From K189A clade bacterium (GTDB lineage Bacteria; Pseudomonadota; Gammaproteobacteria; Pseudomonadales; Azotimanducaceae), in assembly GCA_902528515.1 (NCBI GenBank), contig CABZTD010000002.1:1-64000 (forward strand): 64,000 bases of DNA, read 5' to 3'. The notes under the pieces are model-generated. The model made no database searches, was not told the origin of the DNA, and saw only the letters and a list, made by a program, of their open reading frames with translations. Made by a program: the position numbers and the translations under genes. The first letter of the stretch is position 1. Each line of letters opens with the position of its first letter. Of the stretch, positions 18,140-27,262 are shown one piece after another.

Positions 18140-18850
18140 TTGTCGCGGCTTCTGCTCAAGCTTAGCGGCGAGTCTCTCGGTGGTACTACGGGCCAAGGTA
18201 TTGAGCCTGATGTTCTAAGGCATTTTTGTCGTGAGATAAGAATTGCTGTTGATGCTGGTATTGAATTAGGCGTCGTTTTAGGCGGAGGAAACCTATTCCG
18301 TGGGGCCGCGCTATCCCAAGCAGGTATGGATCGAGTAGTTGGTGATCGCATGGGCATGCTAGCAACAATTATGAATGCCTTAGCCCTGGGAGATTTTTTG
18401 ACCAGAGCAGGGATCGCCAACAATGTTTTTTCTGCTTCTGGGATACCGGGGATCACACCGGCCTATGAGCGTGATTTGGCTTTGACTGCAATGTCCCAGG
18501 GTCGGGTCGTGATCCTCAGCGGTGGCACAGGGAACCCCTTTTTTACCACCGACACCGCAGCATGCCTTCGAGGAATCGAACTGAGCACGGACGCGGTGCT
18601 TAAAGCCACTAACGTAGATGGCGTTTACAGCGCAGATCCCAAAAAAGACCCCAACGCCACGCGCTACTCGCAGATTACATTTGATCAGGTGCTTGAGCAG
18701 CAGCTAGGTGTGATGGATCTCACAGCCATGGTGTTGTGTCGTGAAAACGCGATGCCGGTTGTGGTATTCGATGTCAATGCTGAAGGCGCGTTGGTGGCGA
18801 TCAGCCGCGGGGAAGACGTAGGGACTCGTGTTGAAAATTTGCCTGTCTGA
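18140..18850 (+). CDS. pyrH: Uridylate kinase PyrH (TTG start)
   Basis: Phosphorylates UMP to UDP; hexameric amino-acid-kinase-fold enzyme. Motifs are LLKLSGESLGG near residue 5, VVLGGGNLFRG near 46, VVGDRMGMLATIMNALAL, and SGGTGNPFFTTDTAACLRG in the UMP-binding region. The 236 residues are a few short at the N-terminus compared with E. coli (241). The only possible start is TTG at 18140, because a stop in this frame lies at 18119-18121; there is no clear Shine-Dalgarno, so translation may depend on termination of tsf four bases earlier. Confidence 0.94.
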   Translation: MSRLLLKLSGESLGGTTGQGIEPDVLRHFCREIRIAVDAGIELGVVLGGGNLFRGAALSQAGMDRVVGDRMGMLATIMNALALGDFLTRAGIANNVFSASGIPGITPAYERDLALTAMSQGRVVILSGGTGNPFFTTDTAACLRGIELSTDAVLKATNVDGVYSADPKKDPNATRYSQITFDQVLEQQLGVMDLTAMVLCRENAMPVVVFDVNAEGALVAISRGEDVGTRVENLPV

Positions 18851-19083
18851 TTCCAGAACCCTTGGCTTAAGGGCGTGTGTGGCCAGAATCACAATATCCA
18901 CAGTCCCTATTCTCCGAACTTATGCATCAAGTGTCGCCTGCGGATAATAGGATCGACGATAACCCTGTAGTATCGAGAAACACAACTGCCTATTATCAAA
19001 ACTTGGGAGATTGCGGGGCGAGTGGCGGGGAATAACGTTTGACCCCTGCAGGCGAGATGCGTAGATGAGATTGGATATCACTC

Positions 19084-19641
19084 ATGATTGACGAATTTTT
19101 ACAGGACGCCGACGAGCGGATGGGTAAAACCCTCGACGCGCTGGCGAATACCTTCGGAAAAATAAGAACAGGTCGTCCGAACCCGTCACTGCTAGACGGT
19201 ATTACCGTCGACTACTATGGGGTAGCGACCCCGCTCAACCAAGTCGCTTCGATATCAGTGGAGGACGCGCGTACCTTGCTCTTAGCCCCCTGGGAGCGGC
19301 CCTTGGTGGTTGAAATAGAAAAGGCCATTCTTCGAAGTGAGCTTGGCATAACGCCGGTTAATAATGGCGAGGTTGTGCGTATCCCTTTGCCACCCCTGAC
19401 AGAGGAAAATCGCCGAGACTTGGCTAAGCAGGCAAGAGGTGAGGCTGAAAACAGTCGCGTCTCTATACGCAACATTCGGCGCGACGCGATTGCCGATATA
19501 CGCGAATTGGTTAAGGAAAAGGAGGCATCAGAAGACGATGCCCGTCGCGGCGAGGAGCGCGTTCAAGAGCTCACCGACCGTCGTATCTCCCAAATTGACG
19601 ATACCTTGGCTGCAAAAGAATCAGAACTGATGGAAATCTAA
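19084..19641 (+). CDS. frr: Ribosome recycling factor Frr
   Basis: Splits post-termination ribosomes together with EF-G. The product is 185 residues, the normal size, with the helical signature KIRTGRPNPSLLDGITVDYYG near residue 27 and the long C-terminal helices ending in DDTLAAKESELMEI. It lies 233 nt after pyrH; that gap contains no gene that I can see, only a weak TTGACC (19039) that could serve as a -35 element. uppS follows after 16 nt. Confidence 0.96.
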   Translation: MIDEFLQDADERMGKTLDALANTFGKIRTGRPNPSLLDGITVDYYGVATPLNQVASISVEDARTLLLAPWERPLVVEIEKAILRSELGITPVNNGEVVRIPLPPLTEENRRDLAKQARGEAENSRVSIRNIRRDAIADIRELVKEKEASEDDARRGEERVQELTDRRISQIDDTLAAKESELMEI

Positions 19642-19657
19642 GCGCCGACACCTTTTC

Positions 19658-20443
19658 ATGCAAGATTTACCGAAAGATCCCAGTCAGCAGCCCTTTGATA
19701 GCAAAGAAACGCAGGAACTGTCGCTGACGGATGCTGGGTTGGCTGATGCGAAGCCTGAGCATGTCGTGATCATCATGGACGGGAATCACCGCTGGGCGAG
19801 TGCGCGACATTTGCCGGGAGCGGCAGGGCATCGCGCAGGGGCTAAGCGCCTCAGGCCTATTGCTGAGGCATGCGCAGAATTAGGCGTCAAACATCTCACG
19901 GTATTCGCCTTCAGTACTGAAAATTGGTACCGACCTGATGACGAGGTGGGCTTGCTGATGGATTTGATGCGCCATGTTATGCGCACGGAGATCGACTACC
20001 TGCATGAGCAGGGCGTGCGCCTGCGGGTCATCGGGGAGCGAGAGCAATTTGCGGCAGATATCCAAGAAATGATGGTCAGATGTGAATCAAAGACCGCTCA
20101 GAACACGCGTTTAAACCTCTCGGTCGCCGTTAATTTCGGCGGCCGTTGGGATATTGTTAACGCCGCCAAGACTCTGGCCCAACAGGTAGCAAGTGGAATC
20201 CTACTGCCCGAGAATGTGAACGAAAATGTTTTTGCGGGCGCTATGAGCCTAACAGATATACCCGAGCCAGATCTGATGATCCGCACCGGCGGTGATCATC
20301 GCATTAGTAATTTCCTTTTGTGGGATTTGGCCTACACCGAACTCTACTTTACCGATGTCTTTTGGCCAGATTTTGATGCGTCAGCGTTGCAGGAGGCAGT
20401 CGAAACCTATGCACAGCGAAAGCGTCGTTTCGGTCGGCGTTAG
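19658..20443 (+). CDS. uppS: Undecaprenyl (di-trans,poly-cis) diphosphate synthase UppS
   Basis: Cis-prenyltransferase that extends farnesyl diphosphate with isopentenyl diphosphate to the C55 lipid carrier for peptidoglycan and LPS. The 261-residue protein has D41 in IIMDGNHRWASAR (the usual DGNGRW has Gly where this has His), FAFSTENWYRP near 86, and IRTGGDHRISNFLLWDLAYT near the C-terminus (Asp in place of the usual Glu of GGE). An extra stretch of about 30 polar residues precedes the catalytic core. The pathway that supplies its IPP substrate is not visible here (dxr, ispD and ispF are absent from their usual positions). Confidence 0.95.
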   Translation: MQDLPKDPSQQPFDSKETQELSLTDAGLADAKPEHVVIIMDGNHRWASARHLPGAAGHRAGAKRLRPIAEACAELGVKHLTVFAFSTENWYRPDDEVGLLMDLMRHVMRTEIDYLHEQGVRLRVIGEREQFAADIQEMMVRCESKTAQNTRLNLSVAVNFGGRWDIVNAAKTLAQQVASGILLPENVNENVFAGAMSLTDIPEPDLMIRTGGDHRISNFLLWDLAYTELYFTDVFWPDFDASALQEAVETYAQRKRRFGRR

Positions 20444-20447
20444 TAAC

Positions 20448-21236
20448 ATGCTCCGCAATCGCGTCTACACGGCTTTGGCCCTTGCATTGGCGGCAGCCAT
20501 AACGATATTTTGGTCCCCTATCTGGCTGTTTGGTGTGACCTTCGGCGTCGCTTGCTGCTTCGCGGCCTATGAGTGGGCGGCCATGGCGGGCTGGCGGACA
20601 CCTCGTAACAGACTCTTCTACGTGTTCGGTCTAGTGTCTTTGATGCTATTGTCCTTAACCGTGCAGACTTTGTGGCTCGAAATCGTAACGCTAAGCTGCT
20701 TGGTCTGGTTTGGCGGTTTTGTCAGCATAATCGTGCACCCTCGAATATCGGCAATGTATCGAAGCCATTGGTTTGTTGCTTCTCTTGGTTGGATTCTATT
20801 GTTGTCTGCCTGGTTTGGCTTGCTAACGCTAGTACAAGTGGACAAAGGTAGGTTGTGGGTCTTTTGGCTGTTTCTCTTGACGACGGCAACCGATGTTGGC
20901 GCCTTTTTCCTCGGTCGAGCATTCGGGCAATATGCCCTTGCGCCGCAAATCAGTCCTGGCAAGACAAGAGAGGGTGCTGGCGGTGGACTCGTGCTGGCCC
21001 TGGTCGTCTGTGTGCCCATGTTATTTTTGAGTGGGGCACTGGATTTTTATGCCTCTATAGGCATGACCATCGTGATGAGCATCGTGTCCATATTCGGAGA
21101 TCTCTTTGAGAGTTTGTTGAAACGTGTCTCGGGTATAAAGGATTCTGGTGCCTTGCTGCCAGGACATGGTGGCCTATTAGATCGCATTGATTCGATTATC
21201 GCAGTTGTACCATTTTTGGCATGGAGTGTTTGTTGA
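20448..21236 (+). CDS. cdsA: Phosphatidate cytidylyltransferase CdsA
   Basis: Integral membrane enzyme making CDP-diacylglycerol from phosphatidate and CTP. The 262-residue protein has several hydrophobic helices and the CDS signature near the C-terminus (LKRVSGIKDSGALLPGHGG followed by DR). GRAFGQYALAPQISPGKTREG is the preceding conserved loop. ATG 20448 lies 4 nt after the uppS stop and gives a normal N-terminus (MLRNRVYTALAL). The last base of the stop is shared with the rseP start (TGATG); dxr, which usually stands between these two genes, is absent. Confidence 0.95.
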   Translation: MLRNRVYTALALALAAAITIFWSPIWLFGVTFGVACCFAAYEWAAMAGWRTPRNRLFYVFGLVSLMLLSLTVQTLWLEIVTLSCLVWFGGFVSIIVHPRISAMYRSHWFVASLGWILLLSAWFGLLTLVQVDKGRLWVFWLFLLTTATDVGAFFLGRAFGQYALAPQISPGKTREGAGGGLVLALVVCVPMLFLSGALDFYASIGMTIVMSIVSIFGDLFESLLKRVSGIKDSGALLPGHGGLLDRIDSIIAVVPFLAWSVC

Positions 21237-22579
21237 TGGAAATTTTGCAGTATCCACTGGCTTTTTTACTGCTGCTAGGCGTTATCGTCGTGTTTCACGA
21301 ATTTGGGCACTTCATTGTCGCCAGACACTCTGGGGTGCATGTTGTGAGGTTTTCCGTAGGGTTCGGCAAACCTTTGCTGCGATGGTCAGATAAATACGGA
21401 ACAGAGTTTGTACTGGCTGCAATCCCCTTCGGTGGTTACGTGCAGATGTATGACGATCGCGATCCCGTCATTAGCGCAGTTGACAATAGCTCGATACCAA
21501 CGGGTGCCATTGGCTACACTGCCTTATCACCTCTGTGGCGCATCGCAATATCCTTGGCAGGCCCCGCTGCGAACTTTCTGCTTGCCGTAGTTATTTACGC
21601 ATTGCTGTTTATGGTCGGGACGCTTCAATTCACGCCGACATTTGATGGTGCACAAGCCGATACGGCGTTAGCTAATGCCGGAGGCAACAGACCATTTGAG
21701 GTGCTTAGTGTTGACGGCGAGACCGTAAAAAATTATCAGGACGTTGCCATGGAGCTTGGCGATCGTTTGGGTGAGAGCGGCGAGATTGTGCTTGGAGTAC
21801 TCGATTTGGAAAGCAGTCAGCGCCGCGAAATCCAGCTTCCCATTGAACGCTGGCACGAAGGCATCAGTGAGCCTGACCTTTTCGGCTCTTTGAATTTGCA
21901 GCCGGTACGACTGAGTATTGTGGGGCAGGTTGTCGAAGAGTCTGCAGCCCAGCGCGCGGGTCTACAGACTGGAGACTGGATTGTTGCCGTCGATGGTCAG
22001 CGAGTGAGCCGCTGGTCTGAGTGGGTTGATCATATTGTCGACTCGCCCGGTCGCACCATGGAGTTTGAAGTGCTCAGGGAGGGACGGCGCATATACATGA
22101 CGGCGGTACCGGACCGAGTCACTACAGAGGATGGTGTTGAGATTGGTCGACTGGGTGTTGCTCCGGTCAAGGAGAAGGTTCAGTCCGGGCCACTTGACGC
22201 CCTCGCGCTCGGCGCTTCAAAAACGTGGGACATGACCGTCATGACCCTAGCTATGATGAAAAAAATGATCGTGGGCAGCGTCTCGGCGGAAAATCTTGTT
22301 GGCCCGGTGGGGATCGTAAAAATCGCCGGTGATTCGGCCCGGGTAGGGTGGTATTTCTTCCTGAATATTATGGCTCTCATGAGCGTATCTTTGGGCGTTC
22401 TTAACTTACTGCCTATTCCGATGCTTGACGGTGGGCACGTCGTTTTCACTGGCATAGAAATGCTGCGAGGAAGACCAATGCCTGAGCGTCTGCAGATGAC
22501 AGTGATGCAGATTGGTATCGTGATGCTTGGGGCTATGATGATTTTTGTGACCTATAACGATTTGGCTCGACTGTTGTAG
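21236..22579 (+). CDS. rseP: RIP zinc metalloprotease RseP
   Basis: Site-2 protease in the inner membrane that cleaves anti-sigma factor RseA in the sigma-E envelope stress response and also trims signal peptides. The 447-residue protein has the zinc motif HEFGH at residues 21-25 inside the first membrane helix, two tandem PDZ domains (the second with RAGLQTGDWIVAVDG) and the distal zinc-ligand segment NLLPIPMLDGGH near 388. ATG 21236 overlaps the cdsA stop by one base. It precedes bamA, as in most gammaproteobacteria. Confidence 0.96.
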   Translation: MEILQYPLAFLLLLGVIVVFHEFGHFIVARHSGVHVVRFSVGFGKPLLRWSDKYGTEFVLAAIPFGGYVQMYDDRDPVISAVDNSSIPTGAIGYTALSPLWRIAISLAGPAANFLLAVVIYALLFMVGTLQFTPTFDGAQADTALANAGGNRPFEVLSVDGETVKNYQDVAMELGDRLGESGEIVLGVLDLESSQRREIQLPIERWHEGISEPDLFGSLNLQPVRLSIVGQVVEESAAQRAGLQTGDWIVAVDGQRVSRWSEWVDHIVDSPGRTMEFEVLREGRRIYMTAVPDRVTTEDGVEIGRLGVAPVKEKVQSGPLDALALGASKTWDMTVMTLAMMKKMIVGSVSAENLVGPVGIVKIAGDSARVGWYFFLNIMALMSVSLGVLNLLPIPMLDGGHVVFTGIEMLRGRPMPERLQMTVMQIGIVMLGAMMIFVTYNDLARLL

Positions 22580-22701
22580 AGCGCACGTTTACCCTTGCGA
22601 CCTCTGACGACGGACTGTTGCTGAATGGTGCAAATAGCGAACCTAGCATGACCAGTGCCGAGGGGCCTGGGTTGGATGGTAAGACTAATTTGGAACGTTA
22701 C

Positions 22702-25131
22702 ATGCGATTGCACTTTTTGAATATTCTCACCAAGGCAGCGTCATACTTTGGCCTCACATTTGTCCTTAGTGCTGGGTTTCCATCAGCAACAGCCCTAGCT
22801 GCTGTGCAGTCTTACAATCTCAATCAGGAAAACGGATTCGTCGTTGCTGACGTTCGTCTGCAAGGGTTGCAGCGTGTTTCTGCTGGCACCGTCTTCAACA
22901 TAATTCCAATTGGCGTTGGTGACCGCGTCGATAATGTCACGGTCAGAGCAATAACACGGGTTCTGTTCGCCTCGGGGTACTTTAATGACATTAGAATCGC
23001 CCGCGACGACGCCGTTTTGATCGTAACCTTGAGTGAACGACCTGCAATAGAATCGATCGAGTTGGACGGCAACAAAGCTATCGAATCGGAGGCGCTCCTG
23101 GAGGGTCTTGCAGACCAAGGGCTTCAAGAAGGGGAGATTTTCAAACAGGCAACCCTTGAACGAATGGGCCTGGAATTGGAGCGACAATATGTCGCCCAAG
23201 GTCGGTATGGTGCTGCTATCGAGACTGAAATCGAGGATCTGCCACGCAACCGCGTCAATATTAAAATTGATATAGAAGAAGGTAAGAGCTCGGGAATCCG
23301 GCATATAAACTTCGTCGGCAATAGTGCATTTAACGAGGTTGAGCTCTTGGATTCCCTTGAACTCAAACATCCGTCACTTTTGTCTTTTTATCGCAACGAT
23401 GATAAGTACGCCCGAGAAAAACTCTCTGGTGACTTAGAGACTATCGAGGCTTTCTACAAAGACCGCGGTTACGCTGACTTTAAACTCACTTCAACTCAAG
23501 TCAGCATCACCCCCGATAGAGAGCAGGTTTACATCACGCTGGCCCTAGACGAGGGTAATGTATTCACGATCAACGAAGTGAACCTGGTGGGCGAACTTGG
23601 CGACGTGCGCGCGGAAGACCTGCAACGTCTTATCATCGTTGAGAAAGGGCAGACCTTTTCCCAGGCGCTCATCACCGCCACGGAAGAGCGTCTGACCGGA
23701 GCGCTGGGTAATGGCGGATTTACCTTTGCGACGGCCAGCGGAGTACCGAAACTCAATGATGACGACACAGTCGATATCGAGTTTTTCGTAGATGCGGGGA
23801 AGCGCGCCTATGTTCGACGCATCATGTTCACTGGTAATGCACTGACCCAAGACGAAGTTATGCGTCGCGAAGTGCGCCAAATGGAGGCGGGTTGGGCCTC
23901 GACAGCCCAAATTGACCTTTCGAAGGTTCGCCTAGAGCGATTGGGCTATTTTAAAGGTGTGGAAGTAGAAACGCCTCAAGTGCCCGGGACCGACGATCAA
24001 ATTGATGTGGAATTTGCGGTCGAAGAACAGCCCTCGGGGGCTATTTCTGGAACGTTGGCATATTCTCAGGGTTACGGCTTGATCTTGGGAGCTAACTACC
24101 AACAATCCAACCTGCAGGGTAGCGGTAACTCGCTAACGGTGGGTTTAAGTTATTCGCAGTTCCAGCAGTCAGTCAACTTCAACTACTATGACCCATATTT
24201 CACGATAGACGGCATTAGCCGGGGCTACAACGTATTTTTCCGACGGCTAGACTATGACGCGCGCAACATCGCTCGGTATAGCACGGATTCAGCTGGCGTT
24301 GGTGTGACCTTTGGGTTCCCGATAGGAGAGACCCAACGAATCAATTTTGGTTTGAACATAGAGCATACGGAGATTCGTGAAGGATTTGCCGCAGCTCAAG
24401 AAATTTCTGAGTTCATTCATCGCAACGGTCCTGATGCGCTGAACTTTAAGGCAAACCTGTCGTGGATTCGATCTACCTTGAATCGCGGAGTATTCGCAGA
24501 CCGCGGGTCCTCGCAGTCCGTAGGGGCGACAATTTCGGCCCCAGGTAGTGACCTTGAGTTTTATCGCCTTACTTATCAGGGCGAGAAATACTTTCCTCTG
24601 ACTAACGTGTTTACACTCAAACTTCGGACAGAACTTGGTTTCGGCGGCAGCTTTGGCGACACACCATCTTTGCCGTTCTATGAACACTTTTTCGCTGGTG
24701 GTTTTGGTTCGATTCGAGGGTTCGAAAACTCGACGTTAGGACCTCGCAGCACCCCGCCCCTAGATGCCGACGGCAACCCTATCATTTTTAACTCATTTGG
24801 TAGGGACGGGAGATATGGTCAGCCCTTTGGTGGCAATTTGTTGTTGGAATTTTCTGCAGAGGTGATATTCCCGTTACCCTTTGTTGAAGACAATCGCCAA
24901 TTCCGACCAGCCTTTTTCTTCGATGCGGGTAACGTATTTAATACGGAGTGTCCTTCCGTCAGCACAAATTGCTTCGATTTCGACACAGACGAGTTACGCT
25001 ATGCGGCTGGTTTTGGTTTGAGCTGGTTAAGTGGGTTTGGACCACTGACCTTTGCAATCTCGAAGCCGATCAACACCAAATTTTTCGACGAGGAAGAAAG
25101 CTTCCAGTTCGAACTGGGTAAGACATTCTAG
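22702..25131 (+). CDS. bamA: Outer membrane protein assembly factor BamA
   Basis: Central component of the BAM complex that inserts beta-barrel proteins in the outer membrane. ATG 22702 gives a clear signal peptide (cleavage near ALAA, residue 34) and a mature protein with five POTRA domains (VADVRLQGLQRVSAGTVFN begins the first; IRHINFVGNSAFNE begins the third) and an Omp85 barrel from about residue 430 with the loop-6 motif GSIRGFENSTLGPR (VRGF/Y-type). The 809 residues match E. coli (810). It ends in F, as is usual for barrel proteins. An in-frame ATG at 22618 would spoil the signal peptide. Confidence 0.97.
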   Translation: MRLHFLNILTKAASYFGLTFVLSAGFPSATALAAVQSYNLNQENGFVVADVRLQGLQRVSAGTVFNIIPIGVGDRVDNVTVRAITRVLFASGYFNDIRIARDDAVLIVTLSERPAIESIELDGNKAIESEALLEGLADQGLQEGEIFKQATLERMGLELERQYVAQGRYGAAIETEIEDLPRNRVNIKIDIEEGKSSGIRHINFVGNSAFNEVELLDSLELKHPSLLSFYRNDDKYAREKLSGDLETIEAFYKDRGYADFKLTSTQVSITPDREQVYITLALDEGNVFTINEVNLVGELGDVRAEDLQRLIIVEKGQTFSQALITATEERLTGALGNGGFTFATASGVPKLNDDDTVDIEFFVDAGKRAYVRRIMFTGNALTQDEVMRREVRQMEAGWASTAQIDLSKVRLERLGYFKGVEVETPQVPGTDDQIDVEFAVEEQPSGAISGTLAYSQGYGLILGANYQQSNLQGSGNSLTVGLSYSQFQQSVNFNYYDPYFTIDGISRGYNVFFRRLDYDARNIARYSTDSAGVGVTFGFPIGETQRINFGLNIEHTEIREGFAAAQEISEFIHRNGPDALNFKANLSWIRSTLNRGVFADRGSSQSVGATISAPGSDLEFYRLTYQGEKYFPLTNVFTLKLRTELGFGGSFGDTPSLPFYEHFFAGGFGSIRGFENSTLGPRSTPPLDADGNPIIFNSFGRDGRYGQPFGGNLLLEFSAEVIFPLPFVEDNRQFRPAFFFDAGNVFNTECPSVSTNCFDFDTDELRYAAGFGLSWLSGFGPLTFAISKPINTKFFDEEESFQFELGKTF

Positions 25132-25213
25132 GAACGTTGTTGGTTAGAAGTCGCAGCGAAGTAGGATAGAATAAAGCGGCTAGCCGGCCGGACATTAAAT
25201 TCAGGAGACACGC

Positions 25214-25723
25214 ATGTTTAACAAACTTCTCGGTGCCCTTACGGTGGTACTTTCGATGGCTTCATCTGCCGTTAGCGCAGAGATGAAAATTGTGGTCCTA
25301 GACCCAGTGCGAGCGATTTTGGAGAGCGATGAGGCCAAAGTTTTGATTGAGGCAGCCAATAAAGAAATGGAGCCTGAGGTGGAGGAGCTTCGCGAAGCGG
25401 CTGAAGAGTTTCAAAGCCTGCAGGCAAAGCTGCAAAAAGACGGCGAGGTTATGAGCGAGTCCGAGCGGCGTAAAGCAATAAAAGATTTGGAAGACATGCA
25501 GACCGATTTGCAATTTGGAAACCAAAAACTGCAAAAGCAAACCCAAGATAAGCGTCAGGAAATAATTCAGGCTATGGCGCCAAAGTACGAAAAAGTGCTA
25601 AACGATTTGATTCAAATCGACCAGATCGACTTAATTTTGTCGCCCAACCAGCTTCAATACACCAATGCCAAGCATGATATTTCCCGTCGCGTTACCGAGA
25701 AGTTGAACGAAGCGTCCGAATAA
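25214..25723 (+). CDS. skp: Periplasmic chaperone Skp/OmpH
   Basis: Trimeric periplasmic chaperone that carries unfolded outer-membrane proteins to BAM. The 169-residue protein has a signal peptide ending near VSAEM, then a strand that starts the body domain (KIVVLDPVRAILES) and two long amphipathic helices rich in Glu, Lys and Gln that form the tentacles. AGGAGA lies seven bases before the ATG. Position between bamA and lpxD is canonical. Confidence 0.93.
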   Translation: MFNKLLGALTVVLSMASSAVSAEMKIVVLDPVRAILESDEAKVLIEAANKEMEPEVEELREAAEEFQSLQAKLQKDGEVMSESERRKAIKDLEDMQTDLQFGNQKLQKQTQDKRQEIIQAMAPKYEKVLNDLIQIDQIDLILSPNQLQYTNAKHDISRRVTEKLNEASE

Positions 25724-25748
25724 GTTCGGGTCGTTTATTTCTTTCGAC

Positions 25749-26819
25749 GTGTCCGAGACTAAAAAGTCATACACGCTAGCGCGTCTTGCTCAGTATATTA
25801 AGGCCGATATCGTCGGCCCCTTTGGTTCAAGCGTTACCGATAGGGAAATCGTCGGCCTCACGGTTGTTAAAGGGTTAGGCAGCCTGGAGACAGCTGCAGA
25901 GGGCTACCTTAGCCATTTGTCCGGGGCGAGCTACCGTCCAATGCTCCCGACCACTCAAGCGTCAGCGGTGATTCTGAGTCCGGAAGACGCCCCGAATTGT
26001 CCAGTGCCTAGTCTGGTTGTCTCTCAACCCTATCTTGCCTTCGCTCGCGTATCGCAACTGTTTGAGGATCTCGATAGGTTTCTGCCGGGCATACATCCTA
26101 GTGCGGTGATCGCCAAGGATGCCATTGTCGACGACTCGGCGCATGTCGGTGCTCATGTGGTGATCGAGTCCGGTGTAAGAGTAGCCGCGCGCACCATCAT
26201 TCAGGCTAATTGTTCGATTGGCCAAGATTCCGAGATTGGCTCGGGCTGTCGTATTTTTCCCAACGTATCGATTTATCCGAACGTGCGGCTAGGCGAGGCA
26301 TGCACAGTCCATTCTGGTGCGGTATTGGGAGCGGACGGTTTTGGTTTTACCCCTGACGAAAAGGGTCATTTTGAGACTATTGCCCAGCTTGGCGGGCTGA
26401 GCATTGGTGACAACGTCTCCATAGGTGCGGGCACTACGATCGACTGCGGGGCCATCGACGACACCGTAATTGGCGCCGGCGTAAAAATCGATAACTTGGT
26501 GCAGATAGGGCATAACTGCAAAATCGGCGATCACACCCTGATTTGTGGTTCGGTTGGCCTCGCAGGTAGCACCCAGATCGGAAGGCGCTGTGTGTTGGCG
26601 GGTGGGAGTGGCGTTGGTGGCAAACATCCGGTGAAAATTTGCGATCAGGTAGTTATAAGCGTGAAGACCACAGTGACTCAATCGATCGACAAACCCGGTG
26701 TGTATTCAGGTTCCACGATTGCGACCGAACATGCGACCTGGTTACGTAACGCCACCCGATTCACGGTCTTGAACGACTTGTTTAGGCGCGTTAAAAAATT
26801 GGAAGGGAACACACCATGA
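25749..26819 (+). CDS. lpxD: UDP-3-O-(3-hydroxyacyl)glucosamine N-acyltransferase LpxD
   Basis: Adds the second hydroxyacyl chain in lipid A synthesis. The 356-residue protein, starting at GTG, has an N-terminal uridine-binding domain and a left-handed beta-helix of hexapeptide repeats (for example NVSIGAGTTIDCGAIDDTVI). The catalytic His lies in LVQIGHNCKIG and a second conserved His in GGKHPVKICD. The stop overlaps the fabZ start (ATGA), so the two are coupled. Confidence 0.95.
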   Translation: MSETKKSYTLARLAQYIKADIVGPFGSSVTDREIVGLTVVKGLGSLETAAEGYLSHLSGASYRPMLPTTQASAVILSPEDAPNCPVPSLVVSQPYLAFARVSQLFEDLDRFLPGIHPSAVIAKDAIVDDSAHVGAHVVIESGVRVAARTIIQANCSIGQDSEIGSGCRIFPNVSIYPNVRLGEACTVHSGAVLGADGFGFTPDEKGHFETIAQLGGLSIGDNVSIGAGTTIDCGAIDDTVIGAGVKIDNLVQIGHNCKIGDHTLICGSVGLAGSTQIGRRCVLAGGSGVGGKHPVKICDQVVISVKTTVTQSIDKPGVYSGSTIATEHATWLRNATRFTVLNDLFRRVKKLEGNTP

Positions 26820-27262
26820 GCGAAGTTAAGACGATTACTGAATTATTCGAGTATCTACCTCACCGTTATCCCTTTTTGCTGATAGATCGCGTCCTAGAAA
26901 CTGTTGTTGGGGAGCGCATCAAGGGCTACAAGAACATCACTGCCAACGAAGAATTGTTTAACGGTCACTTCCCTGGGCAGCCCATATTCCCTGGTGTCCT
27001 GATCCTGGAAGCAATGGCCCAATTATCTGGTGTATTGGCCTTTGAAACCAAGGGGTTTCGACCAGCAGACGGCACCAACTATTTGTTTGGCGGTGTCGAA
27101 AAGGCGCGATTTCGGCGACAAGTCATACCGGGCGATCGATTAGATTTAGAGAGCACGATAGTTGCAGATCGAAAGATTATGATGAAATTTGAATGCGCCG
27201 CCTATGTTGACGGTGAGATCTCGTGTTCAGCAGTGCTGACTGTGGTGGAGCAATCAGCATGA
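26816..27262 (+). CDS. fabZ: 3-hydroxyacyl-[ACP] dehydratase FabZ
   Basis: Dehydrates 3-hydroxyacyl-ACP in fatty acid elongation and competes with lipid A synthesis for hydroxymyristoyl-ACP. The 148-residue hot-dog-fold protein has LPHRYPFLLIDRV near residue 15 and the catalytic His and Glu in NGHFPGQPIFPGVLILEAMA. It overlaps lpxD upstream and lpxA downstream by a few bases, so the three are translationally linked. Confidence 0.96.
   Translation: MSEVKTITELFEYLPHRYPFLLIDRVLETVVGERIKGYKNITANEELFNGHFPGQPIFPGVLILEAMAQLSGVLAFETKGFRPADGTNYLFGGVEKARFRRQVIPGDRLDLESTIVADRKIMMKFECAAYVDGEISCSAVLTVVEQSA

Noticed and set aside
19778-19810. UppS DGNGRW changed to DGNHRW
   Set aside because: This residue is variable in cis-prenyltransferases (eukaryotic enzymes have DGNRR), so I do not count it as unusual.
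22795-23370. 191-codon open frame antisense to bamA
   Set aside because: No recognisable domain; shadow of the POTRA coding strand.
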